From Anaerolineae bacterium (lineage in GTDB: Bacteria; Chloroflexota; Anaerolineae; Aggregatilineales; Phototrophicaceae): DNA of 64,000 nt. The position numbers and the translations under genes were made by a program. Below, piece by piece: positions 17,267-24,970 of this stretch; the stretch's first letter is position 1; every line of letters starts with the position of its first letter. Below the pieces are notes generated by a model. That model was not told the origin of the DNA. It saw only the letters and a list, made by a program, of their open reading frames with translations, and made no database searches. The stretch is taken from assembly GCA_022843745.1 (NCBI GenBank), contig JALHNB010000006.1, positions 137,714-201,713 of the forward strand, read 5' to 3'.

Positions 17267-17868
17267 ATTTCCGTAAATTCAGTATTTCTGTAAACAAACC
17301 ACACCCGCTGCAAACCTGTAACATTCGTGCCAATCGCCAGTATCCACATCCCCAGAACCAACAAAGGCGGAATCAACAGCGAAGGCAGCAAAACCGCCAC
17401 ACGTTCCAGGCGCGTGAATAAGCCGACTTTGACGGATATCCCCGCCTCGCCAGCACGCGCGCGCACGTAGCTTACCACAAAACTGCCGATCAGGGATGCC
17501 ATCGTCAGCAGCAAATAGTCGAGTTGCCCCTGACTGGCAAAATAATACCCCAATGCGGCAAAAATTAAACTGTCTGCATAGCGATCCAGCGTTGAATCCA
17601 GGAGGCCGCCAAATTTGTCGCGACGCTGCATGGCACGTGCGACTGCGCCATCGAGCGCATCCAGCGGCAAACCCAATATTAAAATCACGCCGCCAAGCTG
17701 TACCTGACCCCGTGCGATAAAAAATGACGCGATCATGACGACCACCAATCCGGCTACGGTGATATAGTCCGGGTGAATGCCTACCCGATAAAAAGCCATG
17801 CCAGCACGGGCGACAACTCCACCAGTCAGTTCACGAATGCGGTCGGTGAAGGTAGGGATGTTATTCAT
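17263..17868 (-). CDS. CDP-alcohol phosphatidyltransferase
   Basis: Membrane enzyme that transfers a phosphatidyl group from CDP-diacylglycerol to an alcohol such as glycerol-3-phosphate or inositol phosphate. The complete family signature D-x2-D-G-x2-A-R-x8-G-x3-D-x3-D is present, from DALDGAVARAM to GGLLDSTLD. The 201-residue protein has about six hydrophobic segments. I start at ATG 17868; extension to 18000 would translate the antisense of tRNA-Pro. It overlaps lgt by four bases. The alcohol acceptor is not decided by the sequence: PgsA-like or phosphatidylinositol-phosphate-synthase-like. Confidence 0.88.
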   Translation of the reverse strand: MNNIPTFTDRIRELTGGVVARAGMAFYRVGIHPDYITVAGLVVVMIASFFIARGQVQLGGVILILGLPLDALDGAVARAMQRRDKFGGLLDSTLDRYADSLIFAALGYYFASQGQLDYLLLTMASLIGSFVVSYVRARAGEAGISVKVGLFTRLERVAVLLPSLLIPPLLVLGMWILAIGTNVTGLQRVWFVYRNTEFTEM

Positions 17869-17915
17869 AATTGCTCTTGCCAATCGTAGGCTTTGCCTGT
17901 ATAGTTGACCCTTAG

Positions 17916-17991
<76 letters not shown>

Positions 17992-17998
17992 CAAAATC

Positions 17999-18024
17999 AT
18001 CCCGCTTTCATAGCGGGATTTTTA
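17999..18024 (+). terminator. Intrinsic terminator after tRNA-Pro
   Basis: ATCCCGC and GCGGGAT form a 7-bp stem around TTTCATA, followed by TTTTATTT. It starts 8 nt past the tRNA, in the right orientation. Confidence 0.88.
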
Positions 18025-18112
18025 TTTCTCAAATTTCGGGATAATACTACACTAAATAACACTCTTATCACAGAGTCGTTACAGCAGCGCAGACTTCCGC
18101 GTCACAGAGGCG

Positions 18113-19126
18113 TTACAGCATTGCCGACTTGCGTTCCAGCCGTCCGGTTTCAAGAAATCGGCGCAGTTCCTCCACGCGATCACGGATAATTTGCGGGGCG
18201 CGTTCTCGCACATGGGGATTATGCAGATTGCCGACGATCCAGCGGCACGAAGCAACATGCCGTGCCGCGACAAATATCTCCACATAATCACGATACTGCT
18301 CCGGCAGCGGGCGCACAGCCGTATAGCCCTTCCACAAAGCCGCTTTCATAGACGGATATGCGGGTTCACCGCTGAATTGCAGCAGCGGCGGCGCGAGATC
18401 ATAAAGATAATAGCCGAACGCGCAGTTGTCAAAATCAATCGCGCAGGCTGTATCGCCGTCAAACAGGTAATTTTTAGCGATAAAATCGGCATGGATGAGG
18501 CCAAAATTTTCGCGTGTTTCGCCCAATTTCTCGATCATTTTTCGCGCACGAGCAGCAACCGAATCGAAAACAGCCGTCTGTTCAGGCGTGAAAAATTCCG
18601 TGTCAGAGTGATACGGCGAGTTCTCGCCAAATAAGCCTTCCCAATCCAGACGCGGGAGTTTCAACTCCCGCTGAAAAGTCTCGGAATATTGGTGCAAAGT
18701 TGCCAGGAATGCGCCTAAAGTTCGTATCTGCTCTAAATTCAATTCCGATATTTTATGGAACATGCCCTCAACCCAGCCCAGCAGCGTACAGTTCAACGGA
18801 TCGCTCATGCCTTCTACTTCAGCTTGGGCAATAAAGCTGCCATCCAATGTGCGTACTGGGCTTGGCACACACAACTCCGTATCTTGCCGAATGCCATCCA
18901 ACCAGCGCAGTTCGGATTCGATCCACTCGCGCCGCTTCAAACCCCGGCGGTGCAGACGCAGCGCAAATTTTTGATCGCCCGAAGTGACCGCGAAAACCGC
19001 ATTATTGACATTCGTAATCGGCTGAATCTGCGCTTCCGGCAGGTCATAGCGGCGTAACACAGTTTGCGCGGCCTGAGTCAGACGTGCAAGCTGCTTGTCA
19101 GATGTCAGCGTTTCGAATGGCTGCAT
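18113..19126 (-). CDS. Aminoglycoside-phosphotransferase-fold kinase
   Basis: A 337-residue APH/choline-kinase-like protein. The catalytic loop GLIHADFIAKNYLFDGD and the metal-binding motif CAIDFDNCAFG identify the family. Overall arrangement resembles SrkA (stress-response kinase) and homoserine-kinase-type phosphotransferases; the substrate is not predictable. The start at 19126 overlaps the end of the upstream small gene by 29 nt, so the two and the GNAT gene before them form one tight minus-strand operon. The 86 nt between its end and the tRNA terminator show no further gene. Confidence 0.85.
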   Translation of the reverse strand: MQPFETLTSDKQLARLTQAAQTVLRRYDLPEAQIQPITNVNNAVFAVTSGDQKFALRLHRRGLKRREWIESELRWLDGIRQDTELCVPSPVRTLDGSFIAQAEVEGMSDPLNCTLLGWVEGMFHKISELNLEQIRTLGAFLATLHQYSETFQRELKLPRLDWEGLFGENSPYHSDTEFFTPEQTAVFDSVAARARKMIEKLGETRENFGLIHADFIAKNYLFDGDTACAIDFDNCAFGYYLYDLAPPLLQFSGEPAYPSMKAALWKGYTAVRPLPEQYRDYVEIFVAARHVASCRWIVGNLHNPHVRERAPQIIRDRVEELRRFLETGRLERKSAML

Positions 19127-19400
19127 TCAGTTTTTCCTTTAGCGACTGCGCGGATTCCTCGACCCACACCCCTGTTCGCCCAGCCTGGATTGATAGCCAT
19201 AAACGATGCTGCATAGGCCACCATGTCACTTCCAGCGTACCGCGCTGATTGCCTTGTTTGAGATGCCAGTGAACGCAGCCCAGATATTTTGACAGCGTAC
19301 CCTTGAGTACGATTTCGAGTTTCATTTCGGCGCAGCAGTTTTCGATGAGTGTCTCAGAAAGGTATGATTCCGGCAGGAGGTCAATCTCGATTACTTGCAT
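19098..19400 (-). CDS. Small hypothetical protein
   Basis: A 100-residue protein of no family I recognise. It starts with a beta-rich segment (VIEIDLLPESYLS), has a cysteine pair CC near residue 20 and a tryptophan-rich middle (VHWHLKQGNQRGTLEVTWWP), and ends with a likely helix (SAQSLKEKLNAAIRN). I choose ATG 19400, two bases after the GNAT stop. The longer frame to 19424 would overlap the GNAT gene. It may be a small beta-barrel or binding protein, translated together with the GNAT and APH-like genes. Confidence 0.65.
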   Translation of the reverse strand: MQVIEIDLLPESYLSETLIENCCAEMKLEIVLKGTLSKYLGCVHWHLKQGNQRGTLEVTWWPMQHRLWLSIQAGRTGVWVEESAQSLKEKLNAAIRNADI

Positions 19401-19402
19401 GA

Positions 19403-19957
19403 TTATTTGCGCAGCGCTTCCCATTCGCGGCGCAGAATGCCGTACAGCAGCATATCGTAGCGCTGACCGTCACGCTGAAGATGCTCACGATATACGCCTT
19501 CACGCTGAAAGCCCAATTTTTCGTATAAGGCGATGGCGCGTTGATTATAGCTAAAGACACTGAGATGTACGCGATGAAGGTTGAGTTCGTGAAAAGCAAA
19601 CTCAAGTGCCAGGGTCATCGCCTCCGTGCCATAGCCCTGCCCCCAGAATGTGCGATTGCCAATGCCGATCCCGATATAGCTGGTCTGGTGCGTCCACTGT
19701 ACGCCGTCCAGCTCAACCCAACCGATCAACTCATCCGTTTCCACCAACCGGATGCCGAACAGAAAATTGTCGCGCGATTTCTGCTCATTTTCGATCCAGC
19801 GCACCACGTGATCTTCATTTCGCGGGTAAGCAGGCGACGAATCCAGCAGGCGCGTGAACTCGGAATCGGAATCCCAACGCGCGATGATCGGTGCATCGTC
19901 ACGGCTTAATGCCGTCAGCCAGATGCGGTTGCCATGTAAAAGGCGGGAATTCTGCAT
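19403..19957 (-). CDS. GNAT family N-acetyltransferase
   Basis: A 184-residue acetyltransferase of the RimJ/RimL-like group. The acetyl-CoA-binding motif A region is IGIGIGNRTFWGQGYGTEAM, followed by the typical HELNLHRVHLSVFSYNQRAI and ALYEKLGFQREG. I start at ATG 19957 with GAGGAT about 10 nt upstream. The upstream extension is not supported. Start codon and ribosome-binding site lie inside a short direct duplication. Substrate unknown; relatives acetylate ribosomal protein N-termini or small molecules. Confidence 0.85.
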   Translation of the reverse strand: MQNSRLLHGNRIWLTALSRDDAPIIARWDSDSEFTRLLDSSPAYPRNEDHVVRWIENEQKSRDNFLFGIRLVETDELIGWVELDGVQWTHQTSYIGIGIGNRTFWGQGYGTEAMTLALEFAFHELNLHRVHLSVFSYNQRAIALYEKLGFQREGVYREHLQRDGQRYDMLLYGILRREWEALRK

Positions 19958-20000
19958 AACGACTATCCTCGTAAAAAGCGGGAATTCTACATAACAACTA
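19943..20000. repeat. 23-nt direct repeat spanning the GNAT start codon
   Basis: GCGGGAATTCTGCATAACG at 19943 and GCGGGAATTCTACATAACA at 19978 start two 23-nt copies with two differences, 35 nt apart. The proximal copy contains the GNAT start (ATG CAG on the minus strand). The distal copy reads ATG TAG, a start immediately followed by a stop. Confidence 0.75.
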
Positions 20001-20015
20001 CACTGCGCACTATAG

Positions 20016-20021
20016 TATAAT
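20016..20021 (+). promoter_or_regulatory. Candidate -10 element for the THUMP methyltransferase gene
   Basis: A perfect TATAAT lies only 9 nt before the ATG at 20031, so transcription would begin at or within 3 nt of the start codon. No ribosome-binding site and no consensus -35 is visible. The complementary strand reads TATACT and TATAGT here, so a divergent promoter for the GNAT gene may overlap. Confidence 0.4.
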
Positions 20022-20030
20022 CGCCTGACT

Positions 20031-21110
20031 ATGCCTAAATCAAAATCACGCAACAAAATTCAACTCCCCAAGCAGCGCTATCTCTGTGAAGCCGAAGTCG
20101 TTACCGGCCTCAAAGGGTTAGCGATTGAAGAACTGCGCACCCGTTTTGGCGAACGAGTCAAAATTTATGACAAGGCCAAGCCGGAAGAAATATTATTCCA
20201 CTACGAGGGCGATCTCTCGGTCTTGATGACGTTGAGCAAACCCGTCGCCGTTTATCTTGTCCAGCATTACCCGATTCCACGCCCACTGGCTTTGCTCGGA
20301 CACCAGAATTTTCAGAATATCCTCAAGCAGATCAGCGCCGTGCGCAGTATGCACGCCAGTGATCGATTCCAAAGCTTTCGGATTGGCGCGGCAGGCAGCG
20401 ATTCAAGGGTTTTTGGGCGCATCAAAGACGAAATTCAGAAGGGAACTGGTTTAATTCCAAACGAGGAAGAAGCCGATTTATTCATGCGTGTGCGCAAATC
20501 CGACTGGCAAGTGGAAGGTTGGGAGGTGCTGGTGCGCCTGACACCACGCCCTCTCTCAGCGCGGACATGGCGGGTTTGCAACTGGGAAGGTGCGCTCAAC
20601 GCGACCATTGCCAGCGCGATGATCGAGATGTCTCAGCCTCAGCCTGAAGACCGCTTTTTTAACCTGATGTGTGGCTCTGGCACACTGCTGATCGAACGTC
20701 TGCTACACAGCCCGGCAGAGGTTGTCGGCGGATGCGATACAGACCAAATGGCGCTGCGCTGCGCGGCTGAAAATTTACGCGCGGCGAGACTTTCGGATCA
20801 GGTCGAACTGCTCAACCTGGACGCGACCAAATTGGAACTGCCCGATGCCTGTATCGACGTGATCTGTGCGGATTTGCCCTGGGGGCAGCTTGTGGGTTCG
20901 CATGAAAGCAATATCAGGCTTTATCCTCGCCTCCTGATGGAAGCGACAAGGATTGCCGCGCCGGGTGCGAGAGCCGTCTTTATCACACATGAAATCAAGC
21001 TGATGGACAGCGTGTTGGATGACTACACGAATCAATGGACAGTCAATAACACTGTGCGCGTTTTTCAGGGTGGCCTGCACCCCAAAATTTACGTGCTGGT
21101 ACGATTATAG
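20031..21110 (+). CDS. THUMP-domain RNA methyltransferase (Trm14/TrmN-like)
   Basis: Probable tRNA or rRNA guanine-N2 methyltransferase using S-adenosylmethionine. The N-terminal half (about 15-165) is a ferredoxin-like plus THUMP region. The C-terminal half has FFNLMCGSGTLLIERLLH (SAM motif I, near 215-232) and the target-base motif ADLPWGQLVG, equivalent to the N/D-PP-Y/W motif of RNA methyltransferases. The length of 359 residues fits the archaeal and bacterial Trm14 group. There is no Shine-Dalgarno sequence, and the -10 element is so close that the mRNA may be leaderless. It converges on the Lon-like gene with a 7-nt gap. Confidence 0.85.
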   Translation: MPKSKSRNKIQLPKQRYLCEAEVVTGLKGLAIEELRTRFGERVKIYDKAKPEEILFHYEGDLSVLMTLSKPVAVYLVQHYPIPRPLALLGHQNFQNILKQISAVRSMHASDRFQSFRIGAAGSDSRVFGRIKDEIQKGTGLIPNEEEADLFMRVRKSDWQVEGWEVLVRLTPRPLSARTWRVCNWEGALNATIASAMIEMSQPQPEDRFFNLMCGSGTLLIERLLHSPAEVVGGCDTDQMALRCAAENLRAARLSDQVELLNLDATKLELPDACIDVICADLPWGQLVGSHESNIRLYPRLLMEATRIAAPGARAVFITHEIKLMDSVLDDYTNQWTVNNTVRVFQGGLHPKIYVLVRL

Positions 21111-21117
21111 ACACCGA

Positions 21118-23490
21118 TCATTTGCGCTCCTCAAACGCGACTAACGCCTCGGCCAGATGACGCAATCGTTGATCGACAGCCTGATGAATGGCATCAGCGC
21201 TCTGGCCTGTTAGGAGCGTGATGCCTTCGTCCACCGTTTCAACCGCGTAAATATGGAACTGCCCGACCTCAACTGCCTCCACAACTTCGCTGTTGAGCAT
21301 CAGATTTTTCACATTGGTTTTGGGGATGACAACGCCTTGTGTCCCTGTAAGGCCGCGTGCTTTGCAGACGTTGAAAAACCCTTCGACTTTTTGTGTCGCC
21401 CCACCAATCGGTTGAACCTGCCCACGTTGGTTGACGCTGCCTGTGACGGCCAAGTCCTGCCGGATGGGAAAGCCAGACAGCGCCGATAGCAGTGCGTAAA
21501 GCTCCGCGCTTGAAGCTGAATCCCCCTCGACTCCACCGTAGTTCTGCTCAAATGTCAGGCTGGCTGTGAGCGTCAGCGGGTAATCTTGCGCATAACGCCC
21601 GCCGAGATAACCCTGCAAAATCAGCACACCTTTATCGTGAATAGGGCCAGTCAGCCTGCTCTCGCGGTCAATCTGGACGACAGCGCCACGCCCCATATAA
21701 ACACGCGCCGTGAGCCGACTCGGAAGGCCAAATGTATGATCGCCCATTGTGACAACCACCAACCCGTTTATCTGACCAACCACTTCGCCGGTTACGTCGA
21801 TAAACATTTTGCCGCGCTGGATGTGTTCCTGATTGAGTTCTTCAACCTGATTGCTGCGATAGGTGCGGGCTGCGATGGCTTGCTCGATATCGCTGGCCGT
21901 CACAATTTCATGATTGTTTCGGCGGGCGAAAAAAACACTTTCGTAAATCAGCGGAACGATCAATCCAAATTGAGTCGATAAACGTTCCTGATCGGAAACC
22001 AGCCAACTCCCGTAATCCACAACACGTGCTACGGCTTCGGGGCTGAAATGACGCAAATCCTCTTCCCGGCATCGTGTGGCGATAAACTCGGCGTAATGCA
22101 TCTCATTTTCAGGCGTGCGCTCCATCATATCCACGAAATCGGCCTTCACACGGAACAGATCGGGAAAGCTCTCCTCCATCGAATAAAGGGAATAATAGAG
22201 TTCAGGGTTGCCGACAAGAATGACTTTTAATTGCACCTGAATCGGCTCTGGTTCAAGCTGGCGGGTTGCCATAACGCTTGTCCCAGCCGAGTCAGCATCT
22301 TCAATCTGAACTTTGTGGCTGGTCATCGCCCGTTTCAGGGCTTCCCAAGAGAAGGGTTGGCGCAGAATATCGCCCGCGCGGATAATCAGAAAGCCGCCAT
22401 TGGCGCGGTGGAGTGCCCCACTTTTGACGAGCGTGAAATCCGTCGAGAGCATCCCAAAGCGCACTTCATGTTCGATACGCCCGATCAGATTCTGATAAGT
22501 TGGCAAATCAAGCAAAATTACGGGTGCGCCGCTGTTAGGTGTGTTTTCCACCAGTACGTTTACACTGTAGCGCCGCTTAAAATCCTTACCTGGTGTGCGA
22601 GTCTGGCCGTTAGGCTGACTCTCGACTACCTCAGCTTGAGCCTCCTGATGAAATTCATCCAATACCTCCAGCAAATCGTCGTGCAAATCGTGAAAATACT
22701 GGATGATGCGACCTCGGCTGTCATATTTTTTCAAAACATCGCCAATGTGCGTGTTAATGATCTGTGATGCCGTATCGCGTGTCAGCTTATCGAGTGCGGT
22801 CTGTGCAGCGGATTGAGTCTGGCGAGTGATGTGAAATAACTCCGCGAGCGCTTCTTCAACCTCGCCTCGTGCTACATCAAGCGCTTTTTTCTGTTCATCG
22901 CTCATGTTTTCATAGGCTTCGGGCTTCATCGGTTCGCCGTTAAGGATGGGTATAATCATCAATCCCTGCTGGCTGGGCTGGATGGCAAAGCCTTTTTCGG
23001 CAGCAGCTTTCTGAACTTGTTCCAGAAGTTGTTGATTTTCTTTTTGCGCCTGGTTCGCAATCGCGCTGCGTGCCTGCATGTATGCTTCACCTTCAAAAAC
23101 ACGCGCTAATTCCGAACGCAGCGTTTCGATCAGAGCTTCGACATCCGTTTTGAACGTGCGCCCCTGTCCGGTTGGGAGGCGAATCGCAACCGGCTTGTGC
23201 TCTTCCTTGAAATTATTGACATAGCACCAGTCATCCGGCGTGGGGTCGTCTTTGGCGCGTCCATTGATGAAATGCTGGACGGCGGTCAGGCGGCCTGACC
23301 CCGCAGGGCCGAGGACATACAGGTTATAACCCGGCATGTTGATGTCGATGCCAAACTCGATAGCTTCAACACCACGTTTTTGCCCAAAAATAGTTTGTTC
23401 ACCAGATAGCTCCGACGTATCGTTAAATTTGAAGTGGTGGGGATGGCAATTGCGACGAAGCTGATGGGTGGTCAATTCAGGCGAAGCCAT
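21118..23490 (-). CDS. Lon-like ATP-dependent protease (AAA_32 plus S16 domain)
   Basis: A 790-residue cytoplasmic protease. The nucleotide-binding loop near residue 60 reads GPAGSGRLT, with arginine for the usual lysine, a form I believe is common in this Lon-like branch. The proteolytic domain has the catalytic serine in GDSASSAE (Ser658) and the lysine in GGATQKVEG (Lys701). Their spacing of 43 residues equals the Ser679/Lys722 spacing of E. coli Lon. A coiled-coil-like region (about 125-240) precedes the ATPase core, as in the LonB-like group without the N-terminal LAN domain. The start is ATG 23490 after AAAGGAA. Confidence 0.93.
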   Translation of the reverse strand: MASPELTTHQLRRNCHPHHFKFNDTSELSGEQTIFGQKRGVEAIEFGIDINMPGYNLYVLGPAGSGRLTAVQHFINGRAKDDPTPDDWCYVNNFKEEHKPVAIRLPTGQGRTFKTDVEALIETLRSELARVFEGEAYMQARSAIANQAQKENQQLLEQVQKAAAEKGFAIQPSQQGLMIIPILNGEPMKPEAYENMSDEQKKALDVARGEVEEALAELFHITRQTQSAAQTALDKLTRDTASQIINTHIGDVLKKYDSRGRIIQYFHDLHDDLLEVLDEFHQEAQAEVVESQPNGQTRTPGKDFKRRYSVNVLVENTPNSGAPVILLDLPTYQNLIGRIEHEVRFGMLSTDFTLVKSGALHRANGGFLIIRAGDILRQPFSWEALKRAMTSHKVQIEDADSAGTSVMATRQLEPEPIQVQLKVILVGNPELYYSLYSMEESFPDLFRVKADFVDMMERTPENEMHYAEFIATRCREEDLRHFSPEAVARVVDYGSWLVSDQERLSTQFGLIVPLIYESVFFARRNNHEIVTASDIEQAIAARTYRSNQVEELNQEHIQRGKMFIDVTGEVVGQINGLVVVTMGDHTFGLPSRLTARVYMGRGAVVQIDRESRLTGPIHDKGVLILQGYLGGRYAQDYPLTLTASLTFEQNYGGVEGDSASSAELYALLSALSGFPIRQDLAVTGSVNQRGQVQPIGGATQKVEGFFNVCKARGLTGTQGVVIPKTNVKNLMLNSEVVEAVEVGQFHIYAVETVDEGITLLTGQSADAIHQAVDQRLRHLAEALVAFEERK

Positions 23491-23575
23491 AATCGTTCCT
23501 TTATGAGCGCCGATTAGCTTTTATTTTATCACTACCGTGTCCAACTACAGGTGACGTATACCCTGTTTTTGAGCG

Positions 23576-24139
23576 TTAATCGTAACGCCGTCTCGCAATC
23601 ACCGCGCGTAGTTCAAATGGATTGAGCAGCGATAGTTCCAGCAAAACCTGATACGGATCGCCCTTTAGCTTAAAATAACGCGCGAAGGCGGGTTCAGTTT
23701 TCATGCCGGATTGTTTGAGTTCGCGGATCGCCTGCCGTGCAGCCTCACCGCCGATTTCCAGAAGCCGCGATTCGACGGTCATATGGCGATAGGCGTTCTG
23801 GCGCGTCACCGGGCGTGCCTGACCAAAAATCTCCACTGGAAAATACCCACAATAAAAATTGGCGATCACCGAGGGGAGATCGCCAATTTGTTTTTGTTCA
23901 ACCGTGAAGGCTTCAGCGTCACCAAAGGCATTCGTGACGACACGCTGGAAAACACTTAAATCATAGGCTTCGCAAATGATGTCCAGGTCGCTGCCCGGCA
24001 CGTCGATGTCCAGCGGAATCGTCCCCGCCAGAACGGGCGTGTAGGGGTCTAGAACCCTGAAAATATCGAGATTTTGCAGCACGCGATAGGCTTCCTGCTG
24101 TCGCGCTGTACCCTGTCCTAAAGAATCGGCCTCATTCAC
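23576..24139 (-). CDS. DUF4269 family protein (nucleotidyltransferase-like)
   Basis: A 187-residue protein matching DUF4269 in length and pattern. LAGTIPLDIDVPGSDLDIICE carries a GSxLD-x-D-like motif of the nucleotidyltransferase fold, followed by the family-typical YFPVEIFGQARPVTRQNAYRHM. Biochemical function is unknown. The start is GTG 24139, with AAGGG about 11 nt upstream. It lies 85 nt upstream of the Lon-like gene in the same direction and may be co-transcribed with it. Confidence 0.82.
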   Translation of the reverse strand: MNEADSLGQGTARQQEAYRVLQNLDIFRVLDPYTPVLAGTIPLDIDVPGSDLDIICEAYDLSVFQRVVTNAFGDAEAFTVEQKQIGDLPSVIANFYCGYFPVEIFGQARPVTRQNAYRHMTVESRLLEIGGEAARQAIRELKQSGMKTEPAFARYFKLKGDPYQVLLELSLLNPFELRAVIARRRYD

Positions 24140-24297
24140 CAGAATAATCGCCCTTACAATAACGTTTTACGATAGAATTCTCCGTCATGATAGCAGACGA
24201 GTCCTTTGGCTGTCGAGGTGAGCTAGGCTGTATGTACTAGTGAGGCGGTGTGACTTTTCGAAATATTTTTGAATTTCGAGTTGATCGCATCAATGCC

Positions 24298-24326
24298 TTT
24301 AGAAAATCTGCTTTATTCAATATGAT
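24298..24326 (+). promoter_or_regulatory. Promoter of the DUF433/DUF5615 pair
   Basis: TTTAGA (24298-24303) and TATGAT (24321-24326) with a 17-nt spacer lie 37 nt upstream of the antitoxin ATG. The flanking TATGATATACTAAG and CATATAC segments are AT-rich and partly symmetric, which would suit autoregulation by the antitoxin. The 220-nt gap before the pair holds no other gene. Confidence 0.45.
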
Positions 24327-24363
24327 ATACTAAGCACATCCATATACGGACGAGCATTTACAG

Positions 24364-24591
24364 ATGAACAATTACAACCACCTCATTACCTTAGAGCCAG
24401 GAAAACGCAGCGGCAAAGCTTGTATTCGTGGAATGCGAATCACCGTTTATGACGTTCTGTCCTACATGGCAGCGGGCATGAGTATGGATGAAATACTTGC
24501 TGATTTCCCTGCACTAACGCAAGAAGATATTCTGGCTTGTCTCAGCTACGCGGCTGAACGTGAGCGTTACACCGTTATCGTTCGATCATGA
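24364..24591 (+). CDS. DUF433 family antitoxin (VapB-like)
   Basis: A 75-residue protein of the DUF433 family. ITLEPGKRSGKACIRGMRITVYDVL is followed by the helix-turn-helix-like YMAAGMSMDEILADFPALTQEDILACLSYA. Such proteins are found next to DUF5615 PIN-like proteins as the antitoxin half of type II toxin-antitoxin modules, and probably bind the promoter. The ATGA overlap with the next gene couples translation and fixes the stoichiometry. GGACGAG precedes the ATG at 9 nt. Confidence 0.9.
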   Translation: MNNYNHLITLEPGKRSGKACIRGMRITVYDVLSYMAAGMSMDEILADFPALTQEDILACLSYAAERERYTVIVRS

Positions 24592-24920
24592 AACTTCTTC
24601 TCGACAATAATCTATCACCTAAGCTGATTGCTCAATTGGCAAGTTTGTACCCAGATGCCAATCATGTTGCTCTGCTCGGCTTAGAAAGTGCTTCTGATTT
24701 GGAAGTTTGGAACTATGCCCGTCAAAACGGATATTGTCTCGTCAGCAAAGATTCGGATTTTAATGAGCTGTTAGTGTCAAAAGGGTTTCCACCCAAATTA
24801 ATTTGGATTCGCCTCGGCAATTGCACTACTGCGGAGATTGCGACCCTTCTACAAACTCATTATGAAATGATTATGGGATTTTCGAGTGATGTATCTGCTG
24901 GTTTATTAGAACTACAGTAA
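24588..24920 (+). CDS. DUF5615 PIN-like toxin (VapC-like)
   Basis: A 110-residue PIN-fold protein, expected to be an RNase toxin neutralised by the preceding DUF433 protein. The acidic residues typical of the PIN active site are visible in MKLLLDNNLS (Asp6), in the central LVSKDSDFNELLV block and in the paired acidic positions around ESASDLEVW. It starts inside the antitoxin stop (ATGA) and converges on mazG. The module is small and self-contained, as expected for a mobile toxin-antitoxin cassette, but no transposon ends are visible. Confidence 0.9.
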   Translation: MKLLLDNNLSPKLIAQLASLYPDANHVALLGLESASDLEVWNYARQNGYCLVSKDSDFNELLVSKGFPPKLIWIRLGNCTTAEIATLLQTHYEMIMGFSSDVSAGLLELQ

Positions 24921-24970
24921 AATAGCAAATACCCATCCCGTTTAACTGTTTATATTCTATTTGGCACAGA

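Noticed and set aside
21118..23490. Broken ATPase site in the Lon-like protease (GPAGSGR for GPxGxGK)
   Set aside because: The Lys to Arg form appears normal for this Lon-like branch, and the Ser/Lys protease dyad is intact, so I do not treat it as a defect.
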